Positions 7,768 to 15,619 of a stretch of 64,000 nt of DNA are shown one piece after another. The stretch lies in contig NZ_JAKQZC010000001.1 in NCBI RefSeq assembly GCF_023736115.1, positions 62,001 to 126,000 of the forward strand. The letters are read 5' to 3'. Numbering within the stretch: position 1 is the first letter of the stretch; every line of letters starts with the position of its first letter. The notes under the pieces are model-generated. The model saw only the letters and a list, made by a program, of their open reading frames with translations. It was not told where the DNA came from and did not search any database. The stretch is from Salinicola avicenniae (lineage in GTDB: Bacteria > Pseudomonadota > Gammaproteobacteria > Pseudomonadales > Halomonadaceae). Position numbers and translations under genes: made by a program.

Positions 7768-8565
7768 ATGTCGCAGAATCGCAATCGCTTCCGGGCGGCG
7801 CTGCCGTCTTCTCTGTTCCGCCATGCGTTGGCATTGGGGGTGGGTACCGTCGTGGCGTTTGGCGCGGTCAGCGCGCAGGCCGATACGCTGCGCGTCGGCA
7901 TGTCGGGCGGCTATTACCCGTTCACCTACGTCGAGCAGGATGAGCTCAAGGGCTTCGAGGTGGATCTGATGAATGCCATCGGCGAGATCACGGGGGATGA
8001 CGTGGAGTTCATCACCGCGAGCTTCTCGGGGCTTGCAGGCATGCTGGATTCCAACCGTATCGATACCATCGCCAACCAGATCACCATTACGCCGGAACGC
8101 CAGGAGAAGTATCGGTTCAGCGAGCCGTACGTCTACGACGGCGCGCAGGTGGTGGTGCGCGAAGGCAACGACGAGATTCACGGCGTGGAGGATCTCAAGG
8201 GCAAGACCGTGGCGGTCAACCTGGGCTCCAACTACGAGCAGCTGCTGGAAGAGCTGCCCTACGCCGACGAGATCAATATCAAGACCTATGACTCCAACAT
8301 CGAGCAGGATGTCGCACTGGGCCGCGCGGATGCCTTCGTGATGGACCGGGTCAGCGCCACGCAGGTGATCAAGGACAAGCCGCTGCCATTGCAGCTCGCC
8401 GGCCAGCCCTTCTCGCAGATCGAGAACGCCTATCCGTTCCGCGACGATGAGGCAGGTCGCGCCCTGCAGGAACGGGTCAACGAGGCGCTCGCGCAGCTGC
8501 GTGAAAGCGGCAAACTGAGCGAGATTTCCGAGCAGTGGTTCGGGTCGGATATCACGCAGCCCTGA
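7768..8565 (+). CDS. Cystine-type amino acid ABC transporter, periplasmic solute-binding protein
   Basis: A 265-residue SBP_bac_3 family protein with an N-terminal signal peptide (cleavage expected after AVSAQA, about residue 38). The mature part begins TLRVGMSGGYYPFTY and includes the family hallmarks LKGFEVDLMNAIGE, RIDTIANQITITPERQEKYRFSEPY and GRADAFVMDR. It closely resembles FliY/TcyJ and TcyA cystine-binding proteins. It is followed by permease and ATPase genes of the same type. A hairpin with a short T-tract separates it from the permease, the usual way to make binding protein in excess of membrane subunits. Cystine or a related polar amino acid is the likely substrate. Confidence 0.88.
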   Translation: MSQNRNRFRAALPSSLFRHALALGVGTVVAFGAVSAQADTLRVGMSGGYYPFTYVEQDELKGFEVDLMNAIGEITGDDVEFITASFSGLAGMLDSNRIDTIANQITITPERQEKYRFSEPYVYDGAQVVVREGNDEIHGVEDLKGKTVAVNLGSNYEQLLEELPYADEINIKTYDSNIEQDVALGRADAFVMDRVSATQVIKDKPLPLQLAGQPFSQIENAYPFRDDEAGRALQERVNEALAQLRESGKLSEISEQWFGSDITQP

Positions 8566-8596
8566 ATTGTTATGATCGGCCACAATCAGGCCGTGG

Positions 8597-8628
8597 GCCC
8601 ATGACGCCTGTCGCGTCATGGGCTTTTG
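8597..8628 (+). terminator. Hairpin plus T-tract between binding protein and permease genes
   Basis: GCCCATGACGC (8597-8607) pairs perfectly with GCGTCATGGGC (8613-8623) across a 5-nt loop and is followed by TTTT. Placed inside the transporter operon, it probably acts as a partial terminator or 3'-end stabiliser rather than ending the operon. Confidence 0.75.
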
Positions 8629-8678
8629 TGTTGTAGACGCCACCGCTTTTATCGGAACTGCGAACCAGGAGCCGCGGC

Positions 8679-9353
8679 ATGCACGGACTCGATCTCGACT
8701 ACATGGCGGCACTGGTGCCGATCCTGCTGCGCTATCTGCCGCTGACACTGGAGATGGCGGCGGCGGGCATGCTCTGCGCGCTGGTGCTGGCGTGCCTCTT
8801 GGCAGTGATCCGCGTGACGCGGGTGCCGGGCTTGAATGCCTTCGCGCTGCTGTTCATCTCGTTCTTCCGCGGTACACCGCTGCTGGTGCAGCTCTTCCTG
8901 TTCTATTACGGGCTGCCGCAGGTGCTGACCTTCCTGGTCTCGATCAACGGGATCACGGCGACCATTCTCGGGCTGACGCTGCACTTCTCGGCCTATATGG
9001 CGGAGTCGATCCGCGCGGCCATCGTGGGTATCGACCGCAGCCAGACGGAGGCCGCGCTCTCCATCGGCATGACCCAGAGCCAGCTGATGCGGCGCATCGT
9101 GCTGCCGCAGGCGACCCGCGTGGCGACGCCGACGCTGATGAACTACTTCATCGACATGATCAAATCGACCTCGCTCGCCTTCACCCTCGGCGTGACCGAG
9201 ATGATGGGCGCGACCCAGAAGGAAGCGGCAAGCAGCTTTCTCTACTTCGAGGCGTTTCTGGTCGTCGCGGTGATCTACTGGATCGTGGTGGAAGCGCTGT
9301 CCTGGCTGCAGAAGTGGCTGGAAAACCGACTCAACCGGGCCTATCAGCGATGA
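8679..9353 (+). CDS. Amino acid ABC transporter permease (cystine type)
   Basis: A 224-residue inner-membrane permease of the His/Glu/Gln/cystine (HisM) family with several hydrophobic segments. The hallmark FFRGTPLLVQLFLFYYGLP lies near 67-85, and the cytoplasmic EAA loop reads RSQTEAALSIGMTQSQLMRRIVLPQA near 124-149, the surface that contacts the ATPase. Only one permease gene is present, so a homodimer is expected, as in TcyL/YecS. The stop overlaps the ATPase start (ATGA at 9350-9353). Confidence 0.9.
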   Translation: MHGLDLDYMAALVPILLRYLPLTLEMAAAGMLCALVLACLLAVIRVTRVPGLNAFALLFISFFRGTPLLVQLFLFYYGLPQVLTFLVSINGITATILGLTLHFSAYMAESIRAAIVGIDRSQTEAALSIGMTQSQLMRRIVLPQATRVATPTLMNYFIDMIKSTSLAFTLGVTEMMGATQKEAASSFLYFEAFLVVAVIYWIVVEALSWLQKWLENRLNRAYQR

Positions 9354-10099
9354 TCGAACTCAAGGGAATCGGCAAGCGCTTCGGCGCGCACAGCGTGTTC
9401 GAGGGCATCGACCTCTCGCTGGAACGCGGCGAGATCATCGTCATCGTCGGGCCTTCCGGCACCGGCAAGTCGACGCTGCTGCGCTGCATCAACTTTCTGG
9501 AAACGCCGGATGCCGGCTCGCTCACGGTGGGCGATCTGACGGTCGATACGACCCGCGCCACGCGCGAGCAGATTCTGGCGCTGCGCCGGCGCACGGCGTT
9601 CGTGTTCCAGAACTATGCGCTGTTCGCCAACAAGACGGCGCTCGAGAACATCGCCGAGGGCATGATCGTGGTCGATCACATGCCGAAGCGCGAGGCGCAT
9701 TCCCGGGCGCGGGAGATCCTCGAGCGGATCGGGCTCGCCGACAAGGCGGATGCCTACCCCGCCTCGCTCTCCGGCGGCCAGCAGCAGCGCGTCGGCATCG
9801 GCCGCGCCATGGCCGCCAACGCGGAGGTGATCCTGTTCGACGAGCCGACCTCGGCGCTCGACCCGCAGTGGGTCGAAGAGGTGCTGGGGCTGATGAAGCA
9901 GCTCGCCGCCGAGCACCAGACGATGATCGTCGTCACCCACGAGATGCAGTTCGCCCGCGAAGTCGCCGACCGCGTGGTCTACATGGACCAGGGCCGCATC
10001 ATCGAACAGGCCCCGCCGAGCGAGCTGTTCACCGCGCCGAAGGACGAACGCACGCGACAGTTTCTGAGGAAGATATTGCCGGCGCAGGAAGGGGTGTGA
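9350..10099 (+). CDS. Amino acid ABC transporter ATP-binding protein (cystine type)
   Basis: A 249-residue ABC ATPase: Walker A GPSGTGKST near residues 35-43, Q-loop FVFQNYALF, signature LSGGQQQR near 140-147, Walker B VILFDEPTSALDP and H-loop VTHEM. The NFLETPDAGSLTVGDLTVD stretch is like TcyN/YecC. The ATG at 9350 overlaps the permease stop; the frame is open further upstream, but that extension lies within the permease gene and carries no family sequence. It energises uptake by the two preceding gene products. No clear terminator follows in the 174-bp gap to the next gene. Confidence 0.92.
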   Translation: MIELKGIGKRFGAHSVFEGIDLSLERGEIIVIVGPSGTGKSTLLRCINFLETPDAGSLTVGDLTVDTTRATREQILALRRRTAFVFQNYALFANKTALENIAEGMIVVDHMPKREAHSRAREILERIGLADKADAYPASLSGGQQQRVGIGRAMAANAEVILFDEPTSALDPQWVEEVLGLMKQLAAEHQTMIVVTHEMQFAREVADRVVYMDQGRIIEQAPPSELFTAPKDERTRQFLRKILPAQEGV

Positions 10100-10273
10100 G
10101 GTTGAGGGCGGATTCGGGAAAGCGCTGGGCTTGCCTCACACCTCCCGAAAGTCGGCTTGATGGGGGTCGGTGGAGCTCCTAGGCTTTTTTGAGCCAGTCC
10201 ATGGCGTGCCAACGGATCGCTCTGGGCTTACCCCGACTATCCTCACCGACGACCCTAACCGCATGGAGGCGCC

Positions 10274-11575
10274 ATGAGGTCCCTGTCGAGTACCCAGTTC
10301 GCGCTGTTCGGTGCCGCGCTGATCGCCATCAGTTACGGGCTCGCGCGCTTCGCGTTCGGTCTTTTCGTGCCCCAGATCCGCACCGCGCTGGATCTCTCGC
10401 CCTATGTCATCGGTATCATCGGCGCGCTGCCGCTGATCAGCTTTCTGTTCGCCACGGCGATCGCGCCACTCGCCACCGATTATCTGGGTGCCCGCTACGC
10501 GGCGGCACTGTCCGGCGCCTTCGGCGTCGGTGGCCTGGGGCTGATCAGCCAGGCCCCCAACGCCTGGCTGCTCGGCGCCGGGGTGGTCGCGTGCGGCATC
10601 TGCACCGGCCTGATGATGCCGGCGCTCACGGCGGCCATGCAGGCGCTGGTGAAACGCTCGATGCATGGCCGGGTCAGTTCGGTGATGAACGCGGGGACCA
10701 GTATCGGCGTGATCGTCGCCGTGCCCACGGTGCTGTTCCTGGCCGATGCCTGGCGCATCGCCTATCTGTCGTTCGCCGTGCTGGCCGTTCTCGGCGTGAT
10801 CGGCGCCTGGTTCATCCTGCCCTCGGTCGCGCGGATTGTGCCGGCCAATGCCGCGCCGCCGGCCCCGCTCCGCGAACTGCCCTGGTCGCGTCTGTGCCGG
10901 CTGACCCTGTTTGCCTTCGTGATGGGCTTCGTCTCCGCCGCCTACTGGATTTTCGCTCCCGATCTGGTGGTCAACCTCGGCAAGTTATCGCCCGCGACCA
11001 CCGGGTGGCTCTGGCTGGCGGTGGGCGTCGCCGGCCTCGGCGGTGCCGTGGTCGCCGACCTGGCCGATCGCAACAACCCGCCCATCACCCAGGCCCTGAT
11101 GCTGATGATGCTGGCCGCGAGCCTGGCCTTGCTCGCGGCGAGCCCGAGCCAGCCGCTACTGGCGACGTTTTCCGCGCTGGTCTTCGGCCTGGCCTACATG
11201 AGTCTGACGGGTCTCTACCTGATGACCGGCATCCGCTTGTTGCCGGGGCGGCTGTCGGCGGGTCCCGTGCTGCCCTTCATGGCCGTGTCGCTCGGGCAGG
11301 CGACCGGTTCTCCAGCCGTTGGCGGGCTGGTGGATGCCTTCGGCTATGCCAATGCCTTTGCCATGTTCGCCGCGCTCGGCATTCTGGTGGCCATTCTGTC
11401 GCCCTTCTATCCAGGCGCCATCGCCCAGAGCGACGATGAGGAAGCCGAAGAGGAGGCCAAGGAGGAGACCGGTCTGCAGGCAGCCTACGATCATCAGCTC
11501 CAGAACGACGAGGGCGAACCGCTGGAGGACCCCGCCGAGGAGGAAGAGGCGGAAGCGCCAGCGGCGCGCTCATAG
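10274..11575 (+). CDS. MFS transporter with long acidic C-terminal tail
   Basis: A 433-residue major facilitator protein with about 12 hydrophobic segments, resembling the YbfB/CynX-like group (FALFGAALIAISYGLARFAF at the start; RSMHGRVSSVMNAGTSIGV in the middle). Membrane sequence ends near residue 380. After it comes an unusual cytosolic tail of about 50 residues rich in Glu and Asp (SDDEEAEEEAKEE..., EEEEAEAP). The substrate cannot be told from sequence. It is convergent with the TetR gene at 11664; an 88-bp gap holds a GGGGCC...GGCCCC hairpin without T-tract. Confidence 0.8.
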   Translation: MRSLSSTQFALFGAALIAISYGLARFAFGLFVPQIRTALDLSPYVIGIIGALPLISFLFATAIAPLATDYLGARYAAALSGAFGVGGLGLISQAPNAWLLGAGVVACGICTGLMMPALTAAMQALVKRSMHGRVSSVMNAGTSIGVIVAVPTVLFLADAWRIAYLSFAVLAVLGVIGAWFILPSVARIVPANAAPPAPLRELPWSRLCRLTLFAFVMGFVSAAYWIFAPDLVVNLGKLSPATTGWLWLAVGVAGLGGAVVADLADRNNPPITQALMLMMLAASLALLAASPSQPLLATFSALVFGLAYMSLTGLYLMTGIRLLPGRLSAGPVLPFMAVSLGQATGSPAVGGLVDAFGYANAFAMFAALGILVAILSPFYPGAIAQSDDEEAEEEAKEETGLQAAYDHQLQNDEGEPLEDPAEEEEAEAPAARS

Positions 11576-11663
11576 GCCAGCGGGGCCCGGCCATGGCCCC
11601 TGCCGAGCGAGCGGTTCAACGCACCGAGGGACGAACGCATACCCCGCTCAAGTCCTTGATCAC

Positions 11664-12299
11664 TCACGCGTGAACTGAGGCACTCCTGAGATAGGCGCAG
11701 CACATTCTCAGGACCTCATCGCGCAGGTGGTCGATCTCGGACGGTGCCAGATGGCGCTCGAAGGCGTTGCGAACCGTGCCGAAGATGACGGTGACCAGCG
11801 TCAGGTTGACGCTCTGCACATCCGTGAAAGCGGCATCACTCGCGCTGGCGAGCATGGCGGTCGTCGCCGCATCGACCCGAGCGGCGAAGGCTTCGATCAA
11901 GGCTTCGTTGTCGAGTTCGACCGCCGTCCTGTAGAGAACCCGTGTCACGTCGGCCCGCTCGGTTTTGGCACGCCAGTAGGTATCGATCAGGGCACCGACC
12001 ATCGTTTCCAGGCATTGCCCCCGCTGCTCGCTGCAGAGCGTCTCGATCCGTGCCGCCAACCGCTCGAGGTAGCGCTCGTTGAGCCCGTAGAGCAGCGCCT
12101 GTTTATGCGGGAAGTACTGATACATCGTCCCGACCGAAACACCGGCACGCTCGGCCACCCGCGTCGTGGTCAAGCGGTGCGCCCCGTCGGTCAGCAAAAG
12201 CTGAATGGTCGCTTCGAAAATCGCCTCGATGGTGGCCCTGGAACGTGCCTGAAGTGGCTTCCTGCGGGGGCTCAGATGCGGCGGGGTTTGGGCGGACAA
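11664..12299 (-). CDS. TetR/AcrR family transcriptional regulator
   Basis: A 211-residue repressor-type protein with the N-terminal TetR helix-turn-helix: RSRATIEAIFEATIQLLL, then TTTRVAERAGVSVGTMYQYFPHKQALL near 43-69. The C-terminal ligand domain is unassigned. The most likely start is TTG at 12299 because no ATG lies upstream of the HTH. It is divergent from an SDR gene. A perfect 14-bp palindrome lies between them, a likely operator through which it controls itself and the reductase. Confidence 0.85.
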   Translation of the reverse strand: MSAQTPPHLSPRRKPLQARSRATIEAIFEATIQLLLTDGAHRLTTTRVAERAGVSVGTMYQYFPHKQALLYGLNERYLERLAARIETLCSEQRGQCLETMVGALIDTYWRAKTERADVTRVLYRTAVELDNEALIEAFAARVDAATTAMLASASDAAFTDVQSVNLTLVTVIFGTVRNAFERHLAPSEIDHLRDEVLRMCCAYLRSASVHA

Positions 12300-12315
12300 A
12301 CGCGAATTCTCAAGC

Positions 12316-12329
12316 TGAAGGATCCTTCA
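12316..12329. promoter_or_regulatory. Perfect 14-bp palindrome between tetR and SDR, probable TetR operator
   Basis: TGAAGGATCCTTCA is fully self-complementary. It lies 17 bp upstream of the TetR start and 38 bp upstream of the SDR start. Palindromes of this size in a shared TetR/target promoter are the standard operator arrangement. Confidence 0.6.
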
Positions 12330-12367
12330 TATCCTACTGGGGAACTCACCACACGCAAGGCAACCTC

Positions 12368-13102
12368 ATGATCGGCAGCAACAAACGCATCGCGCTGGTG
12401 ACCGGCGCGAACAAGGGGATTGGCCTGGAGATCGCTCGCGGGCTCGCTCAGGCGGGGGTGTTCGTCATCATCGGTGTTCGCGATGCTGGCCGGGCCACAG
12501 CCGCGGTCGCTGAACTCTCCGCCACCGGATTGGCGGTGCAATCCGTGGCCTTGGACCTTACCGACCACGACACCATTCAGGCTGCGGCCGAGGTGATCGA
12601 GGCCGAGTACGGCCGGCTCGACATCCTGGTCAACAATGCCGGGATCGTCGATGCGCAGGACGGGCCGCCGACCACGGCTGCCCCGGAAGCAGCGCGACGC
12701 ATCATGGAGACCAACTTCATCGGCACCTTGGCGGTCACCCAGGCGATGCTCCCGCTGCTGCGCCAATCGGCGGCGGGCCGCATCGTCAACGTGTCCACCG
12801 CCTTGGGCTCGCTCGCCGTCAACGGCGATCCCTCTTCACCCTACTACGACGCCCGGTTCATCGGTTACAACGCCTCCAAGGCCGCGATGAACATGCTGAC
12901 GGTACAGCTGGCCGAGGAACTGCGCGGGACCCCGATTGCGATCAATTCGGTGTGCCCGGGCTACGTGAAGACCGACCTGACGGGCCACACCGGTTATATG
13001 ACACCGGAGGAAGGGGCGAGGCTGCCCATCGAATATGCCTTGCTGGAACAGACCGCCGTGAGCGGTCGATTCGTCGAGCCTGGCGCGTCGACGCCATGGT
13101 GA
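12368..13102 (+). CDS. Short-chain dehydrogenase/reductase (SDR) family oxidoreductase
   Basis: A 244-residue classical SDR: NADP-binding TGANKGIGLEIARGL at residues 13-27, NNAG motif (LDILVNNAG), catalytic Ser in IVNVSTALGS and catalytic YNASK (Tyr and Lys) near 168-172, then SVCPGYVKTDLTG. It resembles carbonyl-reductase-like SDRs. The start ATG at 12368 is chosen because the Rossmann strand begins at once; a longer frame upstream runs through the operator and into the neighbouring gene. It is probably repressed by the divergent TetR. Substrate unknown. Confidence 0.88.
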   Translation: MIGSNKRIALVTGANKGIGLEIARGLAQAGVFVIIGVRDAGRATAAVAELSATGLAVQSVALDLTDHDTIQAAAEVIEAEYGRLDILVNNAGIVDAQDGPPTTAAPEAARRIMETNFIGTLAVTQAMLPLLRQSAAGRIVNVSTALGSLAVNGDPSSPYYDARFIGYNASKAAMNMLTVQLAEELRGTPIAINSVCPGYVKTDLTGHTGYMTPEEGARLPIEYALLEQTAVSGRFVEPGASTPW

Positions 13103-13173
13103 GGTCGTAGTGAGGTCGTGGCGAGGTCGTGGCGAGGTCGTGGCGAGGTCGTGGGAGGTCGTGGCGAGGTCGT
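13101..13173 (+). repeat. 11-bp tandem repeat (seven units) at the SDR stop codon
   Basis: GAGGTCGT recurs at 13101, 13112, 13123, 13134, 13145, 13155 and 13166, giving spacings of 11, 11, 11, 11, 10 and 11 bp; the full unit is GAGGTCGTGGC. The array begins inside the SDR stop codon and is followed by about 95 bp with no gene before the TetR stop at 13270. The unit is close to one helical turn. Confidence 0.85.
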
Positions 13174-13269
13174 CAGGGCAACGCGGACGCCACGCTTCAC
13201 CGTCATCCACGCCGACGCCGGCAGGACGTCGCTGGGGCGGCTAGCACGGCTCGCCGCCGAGCGAGCGGC

Positions 13270-13956
13270 TCACGCCGGTGGATGGGGCGCCACGCAGAGA
13301 TAGGCCAGTATGACCTCCACGGCGTGCGTGCGGCGTTCGGCCAGCCAGTCCGGCGCGCCCAGATCCTGGTCGAAGATGATCGACAGGGTATCGCGCTGAT
13401 TGATGTGAATGATCGAGAGCGAAAGGATCGAGATATAGAGCTGAGTCGGGTCGACCGCCTGGCGAAACACGCCCGCCGACTCTCCCCGCGCCAGGGTATC
13501 CCGAATCATGCCGACCAGCGGCACGGTCTGCTGGGCGACCTTGCCGGATTTTCGCAGCATGCGCCCGCCCAGCAGGTTCTCGTTGCGCACGAGACTGGTA
13601 AATTCGGAATGCTCGGCCATGTGGTCGAACGTGAACTTGACCAGCTCACGCATTCCCGCCACCGGCTCGAGATCGCCGAGATTGAGCGCCTGCTCCTTGG
13701 CACGCAGCTCATCGTAGACCCGCTCGAGAACGGCCAGATAGAGGCCTTCCTTGTCGCCGAAATAGTGATACGCCATGCGCACGTTACACCCGGCGCCGCG
13801 CACGATACGGTCCATACGCGCGCCGTCGTAACCGCGCTCACAAAACTCCTGCGTCGCCGCCTGAAGCAGCGATTCACGGGTTTTCCGGGCGTCACGACGC
13901 TTGGGCTGTGACCCGCGAAGCGCCGGTTTGTCGGCGATAGCCTCGCTTGCTGTCAT
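13270..13956 (-). CDS. TetR family regulator, last gene of the TRAP/GGT operon
   Basis: A 228-residue TetR protein: RKTRESLLQAATQEFCERGYDGARMDRIV followed by the recognition helix GCNVRMAYHYFGDKEGLYLAVLE. The ATG at 13956 is preferred over an upstream GTG (13983) because AGGA lies 7 nt before it. It follows the gamma-glutamyltransferase gene directly on the same strand, so it should be co-transcribed with the TRAP transporter. A TAAGTAA-N4-TTACTTA palindrome upstream of the first gene of that operon is a good candidate for its binding site, which would give autoregulated control by substrate. Confidence 0.85.
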   Translation of the reverse strand: MTASEAIADKPALRGSQPKRRDARKTRESLLQAATQEFCERGYDGARMDRIVRGAGCNVRMAYHYFGDKEGLYLAVLERVYDELRAKEQALNLGDLEPVAGMRELVKFTFDHMAEHSEFTSLVRNENLLGGRMLRKSGKVAQQTVPLVGMIRDTLARGESAGVFRQAVDPTQLYISILSLSIIHINQRDTLSIIFDQDLGAPDWLAERRTHAVEVILAYLCVAPHPPA

Positions 13957-13992
13957 ATCAACATCCTGTGTCTTCACTGCCACACTCCCGGC

Positions 13993-15597
13993 CTAAAGCC
14001 CCAGTGCCCTGCCATCGCTGCGCGGATCGTGGGCAGCACGGGCGCTCCCGTCCGGGGCAATCGCCACTGCCCCCGGATGCCCCGCGAGCGGGCTCTGCGC
14101 CGGTAGCCTGCTCACCTGGTGGCCGCGACGCGATAATTCCGCGATAACGGCCTCACCCGCATCTTCCTCCAGCCTCAGCGTGTCGCGACCATCGGAAAAA
14201 GTACGTCCCAGCAGAAAGCGCGGCGCCCCCAACGCACTCAGGGGGTCCATCGCGTAATCTATCAGCCGGGTCAGCACGGCAGCGAGTGTCTGGGGTTGCC
14301 CGTCCGCCCCCTGGGTACCGTACAGCAGGCGCGGCTTGCCATCGACGCGATACATGCCCGGGTTGAGGGTATGGAAGGGGCGTTTACCGGGGGCCAGGGC
14401 GTTGGGGTGCTCGGGATCGAGACTGAAAGCCGCCCCGCGGTTGTGCCAGAGAATGCCGGTATCGCCGATACTGACCCCGCTTCCCCAGTCGTAGTAGATC
14501 GTCTGCAACATCGAAACGGCGTTACCGTCGCGGTCCGATGCCGCAAGATACACCGTGTCGCCCTCCTGATAAGGCAGCGGCCACGTCAGGGCCTCCTGCG
14601 GGCGGATCGCGGCGGCTTCGGCGTCGAGATGCGCCGGTGACAGCAGCCGTTCGACGGGCACCACGGCGAAGTCGGGATCGGCCAAGTAGCGGTTGCGGTC
14701 CAGAAAGGCGCGCTTAACCGCCTCAACCATCAGATGATAGTAGTCGGCACTGCCTTCTTCGACGGTAGAAAGGTCGAAGCGCTCAAGGATGCCCATGATC
14801 TCGAGCGTCGTCATGCCTTGGGTCGGGGGGCGGTGGGCCAGTAGTTCACCGCCACGATACGGCACCGACAGCGGGGCTTCGACCCGCGCCCGCGTCGCGG
14901 CCAGATCCGCGGCGGTCAGCGGCGACCCGGCCTCCGCCAACCCGGCGGCAATCTCCGCCGCCAGCTGCCCTTCATAGAAGTCGCGATATCCTCGCGTCGC
15001 GATCGCTTCGAGCGTCGAGGCCAGCTGCGGCTGACGCAAGGTTTCGCCGGCATTCGGTACCCGGCCACCGGGCATGAAGTGGCGCCTGACACCCGGCAAC
15101 TCAGCCATCTCATCTCGCCTGAAGTCGAGCCAGAAGCGCTGCGAGGAAGAGAGGGGAAACCCCTCTCTCGCCAGCGCTATCGCGGGCTCGAGCAGGGCCT
15201 GCCAACTCATGTTCCCTCCGCAGCGCTGGCGGGAAATCTCTTGTGCCTGCCCCCAGGTGTCGACCGTCGCGGCCGTGGTCAGCAGGGAACCGGGGCCTCT
15301 GGCTGGCAAGGCATTCGGCAACGCCAACCGGGCTTGAGGCGCCTGGCCGATGCCCGAGAGCGCCTGTACCCCGCCCTTGGCGTCGGCGATAAGCATGAAG
15401 GCATCGCCGCCCAGCCCGGTAAAATGAGGGTACGTGACCGAGAGACAAGCCCCCATGGCGATCGCGGCCTCGACAGCGTTGCCCCCCTTGCGGAGCACGG
15501 CCAGCCCCGCCTGGTTCGCCGCCGTGTGGGGGCTGGTCACCACGCCCTCATGGGAGTGCGCCAGCGCCGATGACGCGAGACGTTCGGAAATTGCCAC
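13993..15597 (-). CDS. Gamma-glutamyltransferase family protein (Ntn hydrolase)
   Basis: A 534-residue proenzyme of the gamma-glutamyltranspeptidase family. The N-terminal part has HSHEGVVTSPHTAANQAGLAVLRKGGNAVEAA and a GLGGD segment. The expected autocleavage nucleophile is T348 in GDTVYLAASDRDGNAVS, where the large subunit ends and the small subunit begins. The rest (LNPGMYRVDGKPRLLYGTQG; PRFLLGRTFSDGRDTLRLE) matches the YwrD-like branch. No signal peptide is evident, so it may be cytosolic. The GTG start at 15597 has GGAG 7 nt upstream. It lies 22 bp after the TRAP permease stop, suggesting that the imported compound is a gamma-glutamyl conjugate or similar amide. Confidence 0.88.
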   Translation of the reverse strand: MAISERLASSALAHSHEGVVTSPHTAANQAGLAVLRKGGNAVEAAIAMGACLSVTYPHFTGLGGDAFMLIADAKGGVQALSGIGQAPQARLALPNALPARGPGSLLTTAATVDTWGQAQEISRQRCGGNMSWQALLEPAIALAREGFPLSSSQRFWLDFRRDEMAELPGVRRHFMPGGRVPNAGETLRQPQLASTLEAIATRGYRDFYEGQLAAEIAAGLAEAGSPLTAADLAATRARVEAPLSVPYRGGELLAHRPPTQGMTTLEIMGILERFDLSTVEEGSADYYHLMVEAVKRAFLDRNRYLADPDFAVVPVERLLSPAHLDAEAAAIRPQEALTWPLPYQEGDTVYLAASDRDGNAVSMLQTIYYDWGSGVSIGDTGILWHNRGAAFSLDPEHPNALAPGKRPFHTLNPGMYRVDGKPRLLYGTQGADGQPQTLAAVLTRLIDYAMDPLSALGAPRFLLGRTFSDGRDTLRLEEDAGEAVIAELSRRGHQVSRLPAQSPLAGHPGAVAIAPDGSARAAHDPRSDGRALGL

Positions 15598-15619
15598 CGT
15601 TTCTCCTCGTGCGGACTGT

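Noticed and set aside
8618-9349. 5' extension of the cystine-type ATPase frame
   Set aside because: The open frame upstream of 9350 lies within the permease gene and its product has no ABC features; the ATG at 9350 overlaps the permease stop in the usual way.
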